Notes: generated by a model not told the origin, from the sequence alone. Positions 35,215 through 43,692 are shown, counted from the stretch's first letter. The stretch is DNA of 64,000 nucleotides from Suilimivivens sp009774465 (GCA_947382645.1 CANDAE010000005.1:85002-149001); one strand, 5' to 3'. Translations and numbers: made by a program.

Positions 35215-35242
35215 AAAACAGTTCCCTGCAAAACTGCTGTTT
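35215..35242 (-). terminator. Weak terminator after the PucR-type regulator
   Basis: AAACAG/CTGTTT and the alternative CAGTT/AACTG pairs form a hairpin on the minus strand, followed by TTTTATG, just after the regulator gene and before ftsE. Confidence 0.4.
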
Positions 35243-35243
35243 C

Positions 35244-36332
35244 TCAATACTCCATATTTTCCATATAATTCATGTATTTTACTACCATAAGTGCAATCCT
35301 GAAGGTAATTGCATCTTCAAAAACCCGTATATCCAGTCTGGTACTTTTCTGCAGCTTATCCAAACGGTAAACCAAAGTATTTCTATGGATAAATAACTGT
35401 CTGGAGGTTTCCGATACATTCAGGCTGTTTTCAAAAAATTTATTAATTGTGGTAAGGGTTTCCTCATCAAATTCGTCAGGGCTCTTACCGCCGAAAATTT
35501 CTTTGATGAACATTTTGCATAACGGAATAGGGAGCTGATAAATCAAACGTCCAATTCCAAGCTCACTATAAGCAATAATATTTCTTTCGTCAAAGAAAAT
35601 CTTTCCTACATCCATAGCCATCTTTGCTTCTTTATAAGAACGGCTGACTTCTTTGATTTCTTTAACCACCGTGCCATAGGCAATATGGATTCCGCTCATT
35701 CCCTCTCTCAAAAGAAATGTTTCCATACTCCTGGCTGCTTTTTCAATTTCCTTCTGATTGTCACCCTCAGATAAATCCTTAACAACAATCACATTATTTT
35801 CATCCACCGCAGTAATAAAGTCTTTATTATTACTGCCAAAAAAGGTTCTCATCGCCTCCAGTACATTGCTGTCTTTTCCATTATCCGTTTCGATAATCAT
35901 AACAACTCTCTTAACATCTGTCTGGATATGCAGCTTTTTTGCCCGGCTGTAAATATCAATCAAAAGCAGATTATCAAGTAAAAGGTTTTTGATAAAATTA
36001 TCCTTATCAAACCGTTCCTTATAGGCAATAAGCAGATTTTGAATCTGAAAAGCCGCCATTTTTCCTACCATATATACGTCTTCACCAATGCCAGCCGCAA
36101 TCAGTACATACTCAAGCTGCTGTTCATCAAAGATTTTAAAATACTGATGCCCCTGAATTTCCTGAGAATCAGCAGGTGATTTTGCAAATTCCGATGCTTC
36201 CGGTCCGCACTGTGACATTTCATCTGACGTGGACGCCGCTTCCTTGCCGTCTGTATCCATAACACAAAAATCTACCCTGGCGATAGATTTCAACCCTTCA
36301 ATTGTATTTTGTAAAATCTGATTAGAAATCAT
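35244..36332 (-). CDS. PucR-family transcriptional regulator
   Basis: A 362-aa regulator with an N-terminal sensory region, a GGDEF-like middle (about residues 125-270) and a C-terminal PucR helix-turn-helix (about residues 295-355, NVSETSRQLFIHRNTLVYRL). The family controls purine, sugar-diacid or amino-acid genes, but no such target is adjacent. It lies upstream of ftsE with its own weak terminator between. Confidence 0.85.
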   Translation of the reverse strand: MISNQILQNTIEGLKSIARVDFCVMDTDGKEAASTSDEMSQCGPEASEFAKSPADSQEIQGHQYFKIFDEQQLEYVLIAAGIGEDVYMVGKMAAFQIQNLLIAYKERFDKDNFIKNLLLDNLLLIDIYSRAKKLHIQTDVKRVVMIIETDNGKDSNVLEAMRTFFGSNNKDFITAVDENNVIVVKDLSEGDNQKEIEKAARSMETFLLREGMSGIHIAYGTVVKEIKEVSRSYKEAKMAMDVGKIFFDERNIIAYSELGIGRLIYQLPIPLCKMFIKEIFGGKSPDEFDEETLTTINKFFENSLNVSETSRQLFIHRNTLVYRLDKLQKSTRLDIRVFEDAITFRIALMVVKYMNYMENMEY

Positions 36333-36564
36333 ATACCCCTCTCTTTCTATATCCCATAAAAAGTTTTATGCAAATTCAACAATTTTTTTCGTGCTTATTT
36401 ATCCCCCCGGACAAACTTCCTCTTCATTTTAATATATATATACAAAAAAATCTACCTGTATTTGTAACATTTTTGTGTACTTTTGATGTCTTTTACCTTA
36501 TTTATCCAATTTTTCAGAATATGCAACCTATACAAACGATTCAAACACAAAAAAAAGGAAAGCA

Positions 36565-36593
36565 TTCCATTTTTCTTTTACTTATGATATACT
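36565..36593 (+). promoter_or_regulatory. Predicted promoter of yjfB
   Basis: An extended -10 TGATATACT (TATACT at 36588-36593) and a -35-like TTCCAT (36565-36570) with 17 bases between. The rest of the 36333-36621 gap is A/T-rich and shows no other feature. Confidence 0.55.
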
Positions 36594-36621
36594 TAATACT
36601 TAATGAAGGAGGCGTAGGCAA

Positions 36622-36810
36622 ATGAATATTCCTGAATTATCAACTGCATTGGCAAATGTTAAGCTGACAAATGAAGTAGGTATCGCTGTATTGGATAAAG
36701 CCTTGGAAAGTTCTGAAATGGCAGGCGCCAGTATGATTAACATGATGAGCCAGTCTATGGAACTGTCAGTTAACCCTCATATCGGAGGAAATATTGATAT
36801 GTTAATTTAA
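36622..36810 (+). CDS. yjfB: YjfB family putative motility protein
   Basis: A 62-aa protein matching the YjfB family: NIPELSTALA at the N-terminus, a central helix and the conserved C-terminal block NPHIGGNIDMLI. Members occur mainly in flagellated Firmicutes and are described as putative motility proteins; the exact role is unknown. GAAGGAGG lies 9 bases before the ATG. The gene is monocistronic, with its own promoter and terminator, on the opposite strand from its neighbours. Confidence 0.82.
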   Translation: MNIPELSTALANVKLTNEVGIAVLDKALESSEMAGASMINMMSQSMELSVNPHIGGNIDMLI

Positions 36811-36813
36811 GAG

Positions 36814-36844
36814 CAGGCTGCCGGTTAAAAGGGCAGCCTGTTTT
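36814..36844 (+). terminator. Terminator of yjfB
   Basis: A perfect 9-bp stem CAGGCTGCC/GGCAGCCTG with a 9-base loop is followed by TTTT. It may also serve the convergent CPBP protease gene. Confidence 0.88.
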
Positions 36845-36869
36845 AATATTACATGATTTGATGTACCAG

Positions 36870-37808
36870 TTAATGCATTAGTATTTGGCCAATCAACCAT
36901 CCAAATGCGCCTGTCATCACACTTATGCAAAGGATAAGAGCCGCTATATAAGGTATAGTGACCATCTTATCTTTTTTTGTTTTTCTTTCCTTCCAGATAC
37001 AGGATAATACTCCGCTTCTTCCTTCATGCTGGCTGAGCCATATAAGAACTGCCCATGCAAGGGGCAGAGTCATTGCTGTAAGTATCAGATAAATCCCGAT
37101 TGCATAGATCAGGAAATTACCTGTTATGAGGCTGGCAGATTCCTTATATATTTCCGAATCCGCCTGAAGATTCACATACATAATCACTGCCTGGCTTCCG
37201 TTAATCAGGCCATGATATATAATAGAAGACCACAGGCTTCCTGTTGTTTCTACCAGAAGCACCGCCAGAATTCCTATTGCAAAGGCATAGGCTGCCTGAT
37301 TGAAGTTCATATGCATCACTGCAAAAATAATTGCCGAAAGGAGCATTGCCTTAAAAGGTCCACCTGACTTTTTATAAGACCGATAATATCCTCCTCTGCA
37401 GATAATCTCTTCAAATACCGGTGCAATAATACCTAATGATAAATATAACAGCCAAAAGGGCAGTTGATCCATGCCCATACTGTCTATCATCAATGTAACT
37501 TCATTGTCCACCCAAATCTGAGAAAAAATATTCAGCAATGTAATAAGCGGCATACTTAACAGGGTAAATAATGCAATCATAAAGATTGAACCGGGTTTTA
37601 TTTTGTGAAACCCAAGAAATGCCGCCGGCTTTTCCTTTGATGCAAAAATAAAAATCAAAATGGGCAGTATCATTACCACTTCAACCAGAAAATTCCCCAA
37701 GAAAAGGCTCTCTGTCACCCACGGAAAATAAATCGTCATTGCGAAGGAAAATGCAATGTAAACAATGATTGTTATTAAAAATGCCCAATTGGCTTTTTTA
37801 CTGTTCAT
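36870..37808 (-). CDS. CPBP-family intramembrane metalloprotease (Abi/Rce1-like)
   Basis: A 312-aa membrane protein with about eight helices and the CPBP motifs: FEEIICRGGYY (motif 1 EE with R), an HMNFNQAAYAF block (motif 2 His) and a later HGLIN (motif 3). Such proteases can process prenylated proteins, release anti-sigma factors or protect against bacteriocins; the substrate is unknown. It is followed after 20 bases on the plus-coordinate side by cvfB, transcribed in the same direction upstream of it. Confidence 0.88.
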   Translation of the reverse strand: MNSKKANWAFLITIIVYIAFSFAMTIYFPWVTESLFLGNFLVEVVMILPILIFIFASKEKPAAFLGFHKIKPGSIFMIALFTLLSMPLITLLNIFSQIWVDNEVTLMIDSMGMDQLPFWLLYLSLGIIAPVFEEIICRGGYYRSYKKSGGPFKAMLLSAIIFAVMHMNFNQAAYAFAIGILAVLLVETTGSLWSSIIYHGLINGSQAVIMYVNLQADSEIYKESASLITGNFLIYAIGIYLILTAMTLPLAWAVLIWLSQHEGRSGVLSCIWKERKTKKDKMVTIPYIAALILCISVMTGAFGWLIGQILMH

Positions 37809-37828
37809 TTTAATTCCTTAACCCTTTC

Positions 37829-38671
37829 TTATACCATTTTGATTCCATCCGGTTCAATTACAATCAGCCTCTGTTTATACAAATTACCTACTGCACGTTT
37901 AAATTCATTTTTGCTCATGCCGGTTTTCTGCCTGATCAGTTCCGGATCTGCCTTATCATTAAAGGAAAGCCTGCCTCCCTCCTGTTTCAGCAATTCCATG
38001 ATTTTGTCCGCATCTTTTCCCATCTGAATATATGCCTTTTCCCGAAGGCTTAAATTCAACTTTCCATCCCCCAGTACGTCTGAGACACGTGCTCTTATAT
38101 GATCTCCTGCCTTAATGCATTCTACCGGCTCTCTCTTCGGAATTAAAGCCTGATAACAGTTATCTACTGCAACAAAAATACCAAACTTTTCATTGATCTC
38201 ATAGACAGTCCCCTCCACCTGATCATCTTTTTTATAAGGGCTGTCAGTTTTCAAGTACGGATATACTTTCATTGTGGTACACAGCCGATTGCTTTTATCA
38301 ATATATAACGCAACCAGACATTCTTCTCCCGGAATCACCTTTTTAGTCTGCTCTTTAAAAGGAAGAAGCAGGTCTTTTTCTAACGCCCATTCAAGAAATG
38401 CGCCTATTTCTCCTGTCTCCTTTACTTTAAGCACTGCTGTCTGCCCAACAGTAAATTCCGGTTTTCTGGTGGTTGCTATGATACGATCCCTGGAATCTCT
38501 ATAGACAAATACTTCAATCTGATCTCCAAGTTCCGCATCCGGCGCAACCTCCTTTGCAGGTAAAAGCACCTTTGTCTCCGGCATGTCTTCCTTGCTGGTG
38601 TCTGCAAGGTATACACCAAAATCAACCTTTTTTACAATTGTCAGCTCCTGTATTTTTCCTAATTCAATCAC
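37829..38671 (-). CDS. cvfB: CvfB-like S1-domain RNA-binding protein
   Basis: A 280-aa cytoplasmic protein of the CvfB family, an S1-domain RNA-binding regulator linked to virulence and exoprotein expression in staphylococci. Several S1-like barrels (KKVDFGVYLAD near the start, EINEKFGIFVAVDNC in the middle) precede a C-terminal winged helix (about residues 225-280, MSKNEFKRAVGNLYKQRL). The start is a GTG at 38671 with AAGG 8 bases upstream, giving the usual family N-terminus; the longer reading overlaps the thioesterase gene. Confidence 0.86.
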   Translation of the reverse strand: MIELGKIQELTIVKKVDFGVYLADTSKEDMPETKVLLPAKEVAPDAELGDQIEVFVYRDSRDRIIATTRKPEFTVGQTAVLKVKETGEIGAFLEWALEKDLLLPFKEQTKKVIPGEECLVALYIDKSNRLCTTMKVYPYLKTDSPYKKDDQVEGTVYEINEKFGIFVAVDNCYQALIPKREPVECIKAGDHIRARVSDVLGDGKLNLSLREKAYIQMGKDADKIMELLKQEGGRLSFNDKADPELIRQKTGMSKNEFKRAVGNLYKQRLIVIEPDGIKMV

Positions 38672-38681
38672 GTTTTTAACC

Positions 38682-39398
38682 TTATTTCCTTTCTTCCTGA
38701 AGTTCCACGATGCAGCAGATATTATCTTCCTCATCCTTCAATACTACAACATGCTTTCCATCCTGTGTATCGGATACATAAGGTATAAGGATATCATTTA
38801 AAAACATCTGCTTTTTATATTCTGCCCGAAGCTGCCTTACCCTGCATTTTTCCAGAAGGCTATCCATAGCTATTTTCACATACTGACCGTTATTTACATG
38901 GTGATTTGTGTCCAGATGATGCGCCCGGATCTGTACCGGTTCTCTTTTCTGAGCATTTTCAGGCAATTGTATTTTTCTGGGTGCATAATCCATATCGAGG
39001 GGCGGCTCCAGAATATATTTTTCACGCATTTTTTCTGTGAGCTTTACAGGCTTCGCATTTTCGGTACTGATAAGTCCCCAGACTGTATTTGCACAGGCCA
39101 GCCTGTCACCTTTTGCATCCGTCATCAAAAAATTACGCTGTCCAACAAATCCTTTAAAAGAATATGGTGCTGTGCCTATTGTAACAGTTTCTCCAAGCTT
39201 TGGATACTTTGTAACAACAATCTGCCAGGCGGACATTACCCATACCATGTTTTGCTTTTTCAGATATTCTACTCCAAGCCCCAGATCCTCTGAATGGAAT
39301 GTAGAACAGTCCTGAAAATAGTCAAGCAGCGCTTCTATCTTTAAATGTCCCGTCTCATCCAATTCACTGTATCTGATTCTGCTGTCAAATGTATACAT
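38682..39398 (-). CDS. Acyl-ACP thioesterase
   Basis: A 238-aa hot-dog-fold enzyme of the acyl-ACP thioesterase family that releases fatty acids from acyl carrier protein. Two hot-dog domains are visible; the first holds LLDYFQDCSTFHSEDLG, and the second holds HHLDTNHHVNNGQYVKIA with the catalytic Asn/His cluster. It lies 10 bases before cvfB and 26 bases after the HEPN gene. Confidence 0.88.
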   Translation of the reverse strand: MYTFDSRIRYSELDETGHLKIEALLDYFQDCSTFHSEDLGLGVEYLKKQNMVWVMSAWQIVVTKYPKLGETVTIGTAPYSFKGFVGQRNFLMTDAKGDRLACANTVWGLISTENAKPVKLTEKMREKYILEPPLDMDYAPRKIQLPENAQKREPVQIRAHHLDTNHHVNNGQYVKIAMDSLLEKCRVRQLRAEYKKQMFLNDILIPYVSDTQDGKHVVVLKDEEDNICCIVELQEERK

Positions 39399-39424
39399 AT
39401 TCTGGCTGTTCTCCTTCTGTACTT

Positions 39425-39850
39425 TTATACCTTTTTCAATTCCTTTACCATTTCCAGCTCCAAATATTTGTCCACTTTATTGACAATATATTTTGCATTA
39501 TCAATCTGCTGCTTCGTTTCTTCCCTGCACGCTATATAAAAATCGTCATAATCTGATACATTCCTTATTTGCTCCGCCCTTGCTATCTTCTGATAATCCT
39601 CTGTCGTAAAGCTTCCATCCCCTTTATGGATAAAAATATAGTTAAACTGCTTTAGCCCTCCATTATGCGTGGCCACTTCCATCTCTTTGGTTGCCAATAA
39701 TGCTTTAATACTTTTTTCCATTGCGTAAAATGCTCTGTTATTTGCCGACCTATACGACTCTCTGGCTAAAAGATCCTGCGCATCTTCCAAAAGTTCCTTT
39801 GCCCTCTCCAACCGAACCTTAGCAAGTTCTATATAGTATTCCCTATCCAT
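39425..39850 (-). CDS. HEPN domain protein (MNT partner)
   Basis: A 141-aa all-helical HEPN protein: LERAKELLEDAQDLLARESY, NRAFYAMEKSIKALL and a C-terminal RNVSDYDDFY block. The MNT/HEPN pairing is that of type VII toxin-antitoxin modules, where HEPN is the RNase toxin. The canonical R-x4-6-H motif is not present here; the Arg is followed by DYDDFY, as in the broader HEPN family, so RNase activity is doubtful. Its start overlaps the MNT gene by 8 bases, indicating coupled translation. Confidence 0.85.
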   Translation of the reverse strand: MDREYYIELAKVRLERAKELLEDAQDLLARESYRSANNRAFYAMEKSIKALLATKEMEVATHNGGLKQFNYIFIHKGDGSFTTEDYQKIARAEQIRNVSDYDDFYIACREETKQQIDNAKYIVNKVDKYLELEMVKELKKV

Positions 39851-40196
39851 ATAACACTTCCCCTTCTTTGTCTATATTTCTAAAATACCTGTACCACATT
39901 CTTTTTTCAGCAAATTCGCCGTATGGCAGACTGACAAAGTTTACGATGGCAAAATATTTCATGGCAAATTCCGTTGATATTTCAGCCAAAGCATCATCAT
40001 ATTTCTTTGCTTCCATTCGACTGCATTTTAAAAGCAGCGCAATATCTATATCCGAATCATCTGTGTAATCACCTCTTGCGCAGGAACCATATAAAATGAT
40101 TTCCTTTAAATCAGAACCAATGCGTACTTTTATCATTTCTGTTGCTTCCCGTTTAACTTTCTCTATTGTCTCGAAATTTAATGCTAAATTCTCCAT
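39843..40196 (-). CDS. MNT-type minimal nucleotidyltransferase
   Basis: A 117-aa nucleotidyltransferase with the signature GSCARGDYTDDSDIDIALL, that is GS-x10-DxD, and a further acidic residue downstream (FAIVNFVS region), so the catalytic site looks intact. In type VII modules MntA AMPylates its HEPN partner and neutralises it. AGGAG lies 9 bases before the ATG. The gene is first in the pair. Confidence 0.87.
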   Translation of the reverse strand: MENLALNFETIEKVKREATEMIKVRIGSDLKEIILYGSCARGDYTDDSDIDIALLLKCSRMEAKKYDDALAEISTEFAMKYFAIVNFVSLPYGEFAEKRMWYRYFRNIDKEGEVLYG

Positions 40197-40311
40197 CCTG
40201 TATTACTCCTGCAATTTTCCAGTTTATTATTGAAATTTTTAATATTATAACACAATCATTTGCTTCTTAACAGCGTCTTCTGGCACTGCTTCTACAATTT
40301 TTCCGGACACG

Positions 40312-40339
40312 CAAAAACCGGTGGAACACTCCACCGGTT
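40312..40339 (-). terminator. Terminator of tRNA-Gln
   Basis: On the minus strand a perfect 10-bp stem AACCGGTGGA/TCCACCGGTT with a GTGT loop is followed by TTT. It begins 8 bases after the tRNA 3' end. Confidence 0.85.
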
Positions 40340-40347
40340 CTTATTCG

Positions 40348-40419
40348 CTGGGCTACAAGGATTCGAACCTTGAGATGACGGAGTCAGAGTCCGTTGCCTT
40401 ACCGTTTGGCGATAGCCCA
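40348..40419 (-). tRNA. tRNA-Gln (anticodon CTG)
   Basis: The 72-base minus-strand sequence folds as a cloverleaf: acceptor stem TGGGCTA/TAGCCCA with discriminator G, anticodon stem ACGGA/TCCGT around the loop CTCTGAC (anticodon CTG, decoding CAG), and T-arm AAGG-TTCGAAT-CCTT. The 3' CCA is not encoded. Confidence 0.93.
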
Positions 40420-40622
40420 ATGTTGATTACTTTTGGTATTATACATGATAATATTATGTTTTGCAAGTAAAAAATTAAAATTTTTTTGTTACTTTTTTGA
40501 CATGCTGTATTTTTTTTAATACTTCCCGATTTTCCTCTAAAAAAATGTTTTCAACCCTTAAGAAATCTGTTATCTTTTACTTACGAGAAGGTACAAATTA
40601 TCTAAAATCAGGAGGATAACTT

Positions 40623-41294
40623 ATGAGATATTTTTTTACTGGCAGGATTACCAAAGACAATGATCTTTTTACCATCCGCATTCCTTTTAACGTATGGGAA
40701 GTCAGCAAAAAACGTGATGTAATTCAGGCAGATATTGTTCTTGACAACAAAATCATTGACTGTGAACTGCTTCCCGAATCAAAGGGAAATTATAAGATTC
40801 ACTTGCAGGAAGAGGACGTATCACACATTAATATTGACCAGCCCCATAAAATACTGCTTCATATTAACAGAAGCCTGATTCAGATGAATCAAAACAGCCC
40901 TTATAATTTTGAAAATCCCATTCGTAAAATTGACCATATTGACGTAATCATACAGCCGGAAGACGGGCTTTGCGGACAGACCTGTGTTGCAATGCTGGCA
41001 GGCGTTACAATCGCTGAAGTTATCAGCGTTATGGACTGTAGGGAATGGCAGGCAACTATGGGACGCGTTATCTCGGCACTGAATTATTACGGCATTGACC
41101 ACAGTGAGGTTATTGTATATACAGAAGGCCAGGAGGCTACCCTTCCCAAATGCTGTATTATGATGGAAAAGCTGGGACTTTACTGTCATTACCTGGTGCA
41201 CTTTGATGGCAAATTCTATGATTCCAATTTGGGAGTCGTTACAGAATATGATATGAGCAAACTCCTTGGATATCTGGAAGTAAAGGTTGACTAG
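40623..41294 (+). CDS. DUF1905-like domain fused to a C39-like papain-fold domain
   Basis: A 223-aa cytoplasmic protein with no signal peptide. Residues 1-85 resemble DUF1905 (F-x-G-x-I at the start, IPFNVWEVSKK, then a hydrophobic strand, ELLPESKGNYKIHL and a closing KILLHI strand). Residues 108-205 resemble a C39-like papain fold: Q111 six residues before C117 in LCGQTCVAML, H189 in CHYLVHFDG and D200 in FYDSN form a plausible oxyanion and catalytic set. No ABC exporter or bacteriocin is nearby, so a leader-processing role is not supported. AGGAGG lies 7 bases before the ATG. Function unknown. Confidence 0.75.
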   Translation: MRYFFTGRITKDNDLFTIRIPFNVWEVSKKRDVIQADIVLDNKIIDCELLPESKGNYKIHLQEEDVSHINIDQPHKILLHINRSLIQMNQNSPYNFENPIRKIDHIDVIIQPEDGLCGQTCVAMLAGVTIAEVISVMDCREWQATMGRVISALNYYGIDHSEVIVYTEGQEATLPKCCIMMEKLGLYCHYLVHFDGKFYDSNLGVVTEYDMSKLLGYLEVKVD

Positions 41295-41333
41295 ACAACG
41301 GATGCCAGGCTTCGCCAGCCATCCTTATGTAAA
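41295..41333 (+). repeat. Short hairpin repeat (dispersed family, locus C)
   Basis: One unit running from ACAACGGATGCC through GGC-TTC-GCC to CCATCCTTATGT. It begins right after the TAG stop of the preceding gene and ends at the terminator. It matches locus D at both ends, while its central stem bases differ in a paired way. Confidence 0.75.
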
Positions 41334-41335
41334 AT

Positions 41336-41376
41336 AAACTGCCGCCAGGATCACATATGATTCCGGCGGCAGTTTT
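41336..41376. terminator. Bidirectional terminator between the C39-like gene and glnA
   Basis: AAACTGCCGCC pairs with GGCGGCAGTTT, with further pairing GGATCA/TGATTCC inside and T-runs on both sides. It serves both convergent genes. Confidence 0.85.
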
Positions 41377-41406
41377 TAATAAAACATATATTAAAAAGGA
41401 AAGATT

Positions 41407-43518
41407 TTACACTTCAAAAATCAAATCTCCATATGTAGGTATGGGCCATACCTTTTTATCTACCAGCATTTCTGCTTCGTCTGCAGGTGTCCGCAGTTCC
41501 TCCATTACCTCTTTTACCACATCCTTATAATAGAATGCCTGCTCCCTTGCCTGGCTCATGCTGTTTGCTTTTGCAGTTACTTCCTCCAGCTTTGCAAGCG
41601 CTGTTTTCATTCCGTTCAGCTTTTCGGTAATCTGATTAAGCAAATCCGCCTGAGCAGATGCATCCGCTCCTGCTTCCTTTACAGCAATTACCGTATCTGC
41701 AAGGGACTTTGTGTATTTGATCACTGCAGGTATGATTTGCTTGGAAGCCATGTCAATCATGGTAAGGGCTTCTATATTAATGGTCTTAGCGTAAGTTTCA
41801 TAAAGAATCTCTTCCCGTGATTCCAGTTCTGCTTTTGTAAAAATACCGAATTTATCAAAAAGCTTAACGGATTTTTCTGTTGTCAATGTATCCACTGCCT
41901 CAATCATTGACTTAATATTGGGAAGTCCTCTTCTTTCCGCCTCTACCACCCATGCATCGGAATAACCGTCTCCATTAAAGATAATCCTCTGGTGTCTGGT
42001 AAAATATTCCTTAATCAGATCGTGTACTGCCAGATCAAAGTCTTCTGCTTTTTCAAGCACATCTGCTGCTTCACAAAAGGCTTCAGCCACAATCGCATTC
42101 AATATGGTATTGGGGCTTCCAATAGAGTCCGCTGAACCGACCATACGGAACTCAAACTTATTTCCGGTAAATGCAAAGGGTGACGTTCTGTTTCTGTCAG
42201 TTGCATCCTTTGTAAAATCAGGCAGTGTGGAAACACCTGTCTCCAGCTTGCCGCCCTGTAATACATGCGCTGCCTCACCTGTTTCCACAAGCTGTTTAAC
42301 AACATCCTCAAGCTGTTCTCCTAAAAAGACAGATATAATTGCCGGAGGCGCCTCATTTGCACCAAGCCTGTGGTCATTTCCCACATCCGACGCACTCTGA
42401 CGAAGCAGATCTGCATGTCTGTCCACCGCTTTAATAATACATGCTAAAACCAGAAGAAACTGAATATTTTCATTTGGCGTATCGCCGGGATCTAAAAGAT
42501 TTACTCCATTGTCTGTTGCCAGCGACCAGTTATTATGCTTACCGGAACCGTTTACTCCTGCAAAAGGCTTTTCATGAAGCAGGCAGGTAAGGCCATGACG
42601 TCCGGCAACCTTTTTCATTGTTTCCATTACAAGCTGATTATGGTCTACCGCAATGTTGGCTGTCTCATAGATAGGCGCCAGCTCATGCTGTGCAGGGGCC
42701 ACTTCATTGTGCTGTGTTTTCGCGGTAACCCCCAGCTTCCACAGTTCAATGTTCAAATCCTTCATATATGCGCCCACACGCTCCCTGATGGTTCCAAAAT
42801 AATGGTCTTCAAGCTCCTGTCCCTTAGGCGCCGGTGCGCCAAACAAAGTCCGGCCTGCAAAAATCAGATCCGGTCTTTTCAGGTATTTTTCCCTGTCCAC
42901 CAGAAAATATTCCTGCTCAGGCCCCACACTTGCAACCACCTTTTTTGCACCTGTATTGCCAAACAATCTGACAATACGAAGCGCCTGCTCGCTGATTGCT
43001 TCCATAGAACGAAGCAGTGGAGTCTTTTTATCAAGAGCTTCTCCCTTGTAAGAACAAAATGCTGTAGGAATACAGAGAATTACTCCTGTGGCATCCTCCT
43101 TTAAAAAGGCAGGCGACGTAATATCCCATGCAGTATATCCTCTTGCTTCAAAAGTAGCGCGAAGTCCTCCGGAAGGGAACGAAGAAGCATCCGGTTCTCC
43201 CTTAATTAATTCCTTTCCCGAAAATTCCATCAACATTTTTCCGCTTTCATCCGGATGGGAAACAAAAGAGTCATGCTTTTCAGCAGTAATCCCTGTCAGA
43301 GGCTGGAACCAGTGGGTATAGTGTGTTGCCCCATTTTCCACTGCCCAGTCTTTCATTTCCTTTGCAACAACATCAGCGGCAGCAAGAGATAGCTCACCAC
43401 CTTTTTCCATTACCTTAATTACTTCCTTATAAACGTTCTCAGGCAGACGTTCTCTCATTGTCGCACGCGTAAATACCTTGCTGGCAAAGAGCTCTTCAAC
43501 ATTAATTACTTCACTCAT
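41407..43518 (-). CDS. glnN: Glutamine synthetase type III
   Basis: A 703-aa GSIII that makes glutamine from glutamate, ammonia and ATP. Diagnostic blocks are present: PSGGLRATFEARGYT near residue 115, GPEQEYFLVD (metal-binding Glu), TAKTQHNEVAPAQHE, FAGVNGSGKHNNWSL and NRTSPFAFTGNKFEFR. The ATG at 43518 has AAAGGA about 8 bases upstream; a TTG-initiated longer form from 43536 would encode that site. It is a single gene behind a 139-base leader with an internal terminator, so control by attenuation is likely. Confidence 0.94.
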   Translation of the reverse strand: MSEVINVEELFASKVFTRATMRERLPENVYKEVIKVMEKGGELSLAAADVVAKEMKDWAVENGATHYTHWFQPLTGITAEKHDSFVSHPDESGKMLMEFSGKELIKGEPDASSFPSGGLRATFEARGYTAWDITSPAFLKEDATGVILCIPTAFCSYKGEALDKKTPLLRSMEAISEQALRIVRLFGNTGAKKVVASVGPEQEYFLVDREKYLKRPDLIFAGRTLFGAPAPKGQELEDHYFGTIRERVGAYMKDLNIELWKLGVTAKTQHNEVAPAQHELAPIYETANIAVDHNQLVMETMKKVAGRHGLTCLLHEKPFAGVNGSGKHNNWSLATDNGVNLLDPGDTPNENIQFLLVLACIIKAVDRHADLLRQSASDVGNDHRLGANEAPPAIISVFLGEQLEDVVKQLVETGEAAHVLQGGKLETGVSTLPDFTKDATDRNRTSPFAFTGNKFEFRMVGSADSIGSPNTILNAIVAEAFCEAADVLEKAEDFDLAVHDLIKEYFTRHQRIIFNGDGYSDAWVVEAERRGLPNIKSMIEAVDTLTTEKSVKLFDKFGIFTKAELESREEILYETYAKTINIEALTMIDMASKQIIPAVIKYTKSLADTVIAVKEAGADASAQADLLNQITEKLNGMKTALAKLEEVTAKANSMSQAREQAFYYKDVVKEVMEELRTPADEAEMLVDKKVWPIPTYGDLIFEV

Positions 43519-43657
43519 TTTTTTATTTCCTTTCAAAATTATTTTTCATAAAAACATGCAGCATGGTCTTTCAGATCCCTTTTTACAAAAAAAATGCTCC
43601 AAAAAATATTTGGAACATCTTCGTTCAGGGTTATTATTTAAAGGTTTTTCCTTTACC
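43519..43657 (-). ncRNA. glnN leader with two hairpins (putative attenuator)
   Basis: Downstream of the predicted promoter the minus strand forms hairpin 1 (43626-43659: outer CAGG/CCTG, inner AAAGG-AAAAA-CCTTT) and hairpin 2 (43595-43617), which ends in eight T and looks like an intrinsic terminator. A further 68 bases separate hairpin 2 from the glnN start, and no second promoter is visible there. The arrangement suggests premature termination that is relieved on demand. No regulator binding motif could be assigned with confidence. Confidence 0.5.
43587..43617 (-). terminator. Intrinsic terminator inside the glnN leader
   Basis: On the minus strand TGTTCCAAA (43617-43609) pairs with TTTGGAGCA (43603-43595) with one G-U pair and a TATTT loop, followed by TTTTTTTT. 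Confidence 0.75.
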
Positions 43658-43663
43658 TGTTAT

Positions 43664-43692
43664 ACGATACTCTATAATTTTTGAAATTGCAA
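43664..43692 (-). promoter_or_regulatory. Predicted promoter of glnN
   Basis: On the minus strand, -35 TTGCAA (43687-43692) and -10 TATCGT (43664-43669) are 17 bases apart. A perfect 14-bp palindrome, ATATTGTACAATAT, lies further upstream at 43757-43770 and may be an operator. Confidence 0.55.
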
